DNA of 64,000 nucleotides from Sphingomonas sp. PP-CE-1G-424 (GTDB lineage: Bacteria; Pseudomonadota; Alphaproteobacteria; Sphingomonadales; Sphingomonadaceae): assembly GCF_004341085.1 (NCBI RefSeq), contig NZ_SLXW01000002.1, positions 868,001-932,000 of the forward strand. The letters run 5' to 3'. Below the pieces are notes generated by a model, which worked only from the letters and a program-made list of their open reading frames with translations, was not told the origin of the DNA and searched no databases. This document shows positions 63,379 through 64,000 of the stretch, piece by piece; position 1 is the first letter of the stretch; the number at the start of each line of letters is the position of its first letter. The translations under genes were made by a program, and so were the position numbers.

Positions 63379-64000
<622 letters not shown>

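Overview
The window reads as chromosomal DNA of a sphingomonad-type alphaproteobacterium (Sphingomonas or a close relative). The reasons are very high G+C, gene order such as fabD-fabG-acpP-fabF-mltG and zwf/pgl/edd/glk/eda, an IroN-like TonB receptor beside sugar-acid genes, CsbD-type stress genes behind a likely EcfG promoter, and many long G+C-rich palindromes between genes. The genus is inferred from gene content only; no rRNA or other phylogenetic marker was compared.

Layout. 0-5 kb: fatty-acid synthesis operon (fabD, fabG, acpP, fabF) followed by mltG. A GxxExxY nuclease-like gene bounded by 28-bp inverted repeats sits between fabD and fabG. 5-11 kb: glucose oxidation through the Entner-Doudoroff route on the minus strand (zwf, pgl, edd, glk, eda). 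11-12.6 kb: marR / SH3 / argC operon. 12.8-20.5 kb: secG, pyrG, panB, a YfgM-like protein, bamB, der, a TusA-like protein and an Hpt protein. 20.6-23 kb: bfr, a short bfd gene behind two Fur-like palindromes, a DUF418 membrane protein and a degenerate copy of its 5' end. 23.7-29.3 kb: purL, two unrecognised or little-known genes, map, a CinA-like protein and a HIRAN protein. 29.4-34.2 kb: tRNA-Gly and a five-gene chain of overlapping genes (MFS, phosphoesterase, ArsB/NhaD-type transporter, small membrane protein, DedA). 34.2-38.1 kb: an A+T-rich gap and a general-stress group. 38.2-52.2 kb: flavin oxidoreductase, aldo/keto reductase and a sugar/sugar-acid uptake and oxidation cluster (Gfo/Idh, TonB receptor, two MFS carriers, LacI regulator, IlvD/Edd dehydratase, mutarotase, AraD1). 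52.8-60.5 kb: methyltransferase, tRNA-Ile(CAT), a lipoprotein with repeated ADNM units, M28 peptidase, ettA, a CYTH protein without a normal start codon, a Uma2 protein and an HWE/HisKA_2-type kinase. 60.6-64 kb: an inositol operon (CDP-alcohol transferase, inositol-phosphate synthase, sugar-phosphate nucleotidyltransferase) downstream of nadE, which runs off the window.

Working together: the ED enzymes turn glucose-6-phosphate into pyruvate and glyceraldehyde-3-phosphate. The inositol operon could draw on the same glucose-6-phosphate to make inositol-1-phosphate, an activated inositol and then an inositol phosphodiester lipid or solute; this is the most interesting metabolic hypothesis here. 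The 38-52 kb cluster looks like uptake and non-phosphorylative oxidation of an aldose, with a shared operator-like motif. Repeats are abundant: at least ten intergenic palindromes in several families, one pair 47/49 identical 19.6 kb apart. No CRISPR array, transposase, integrase or phage gene was seen.
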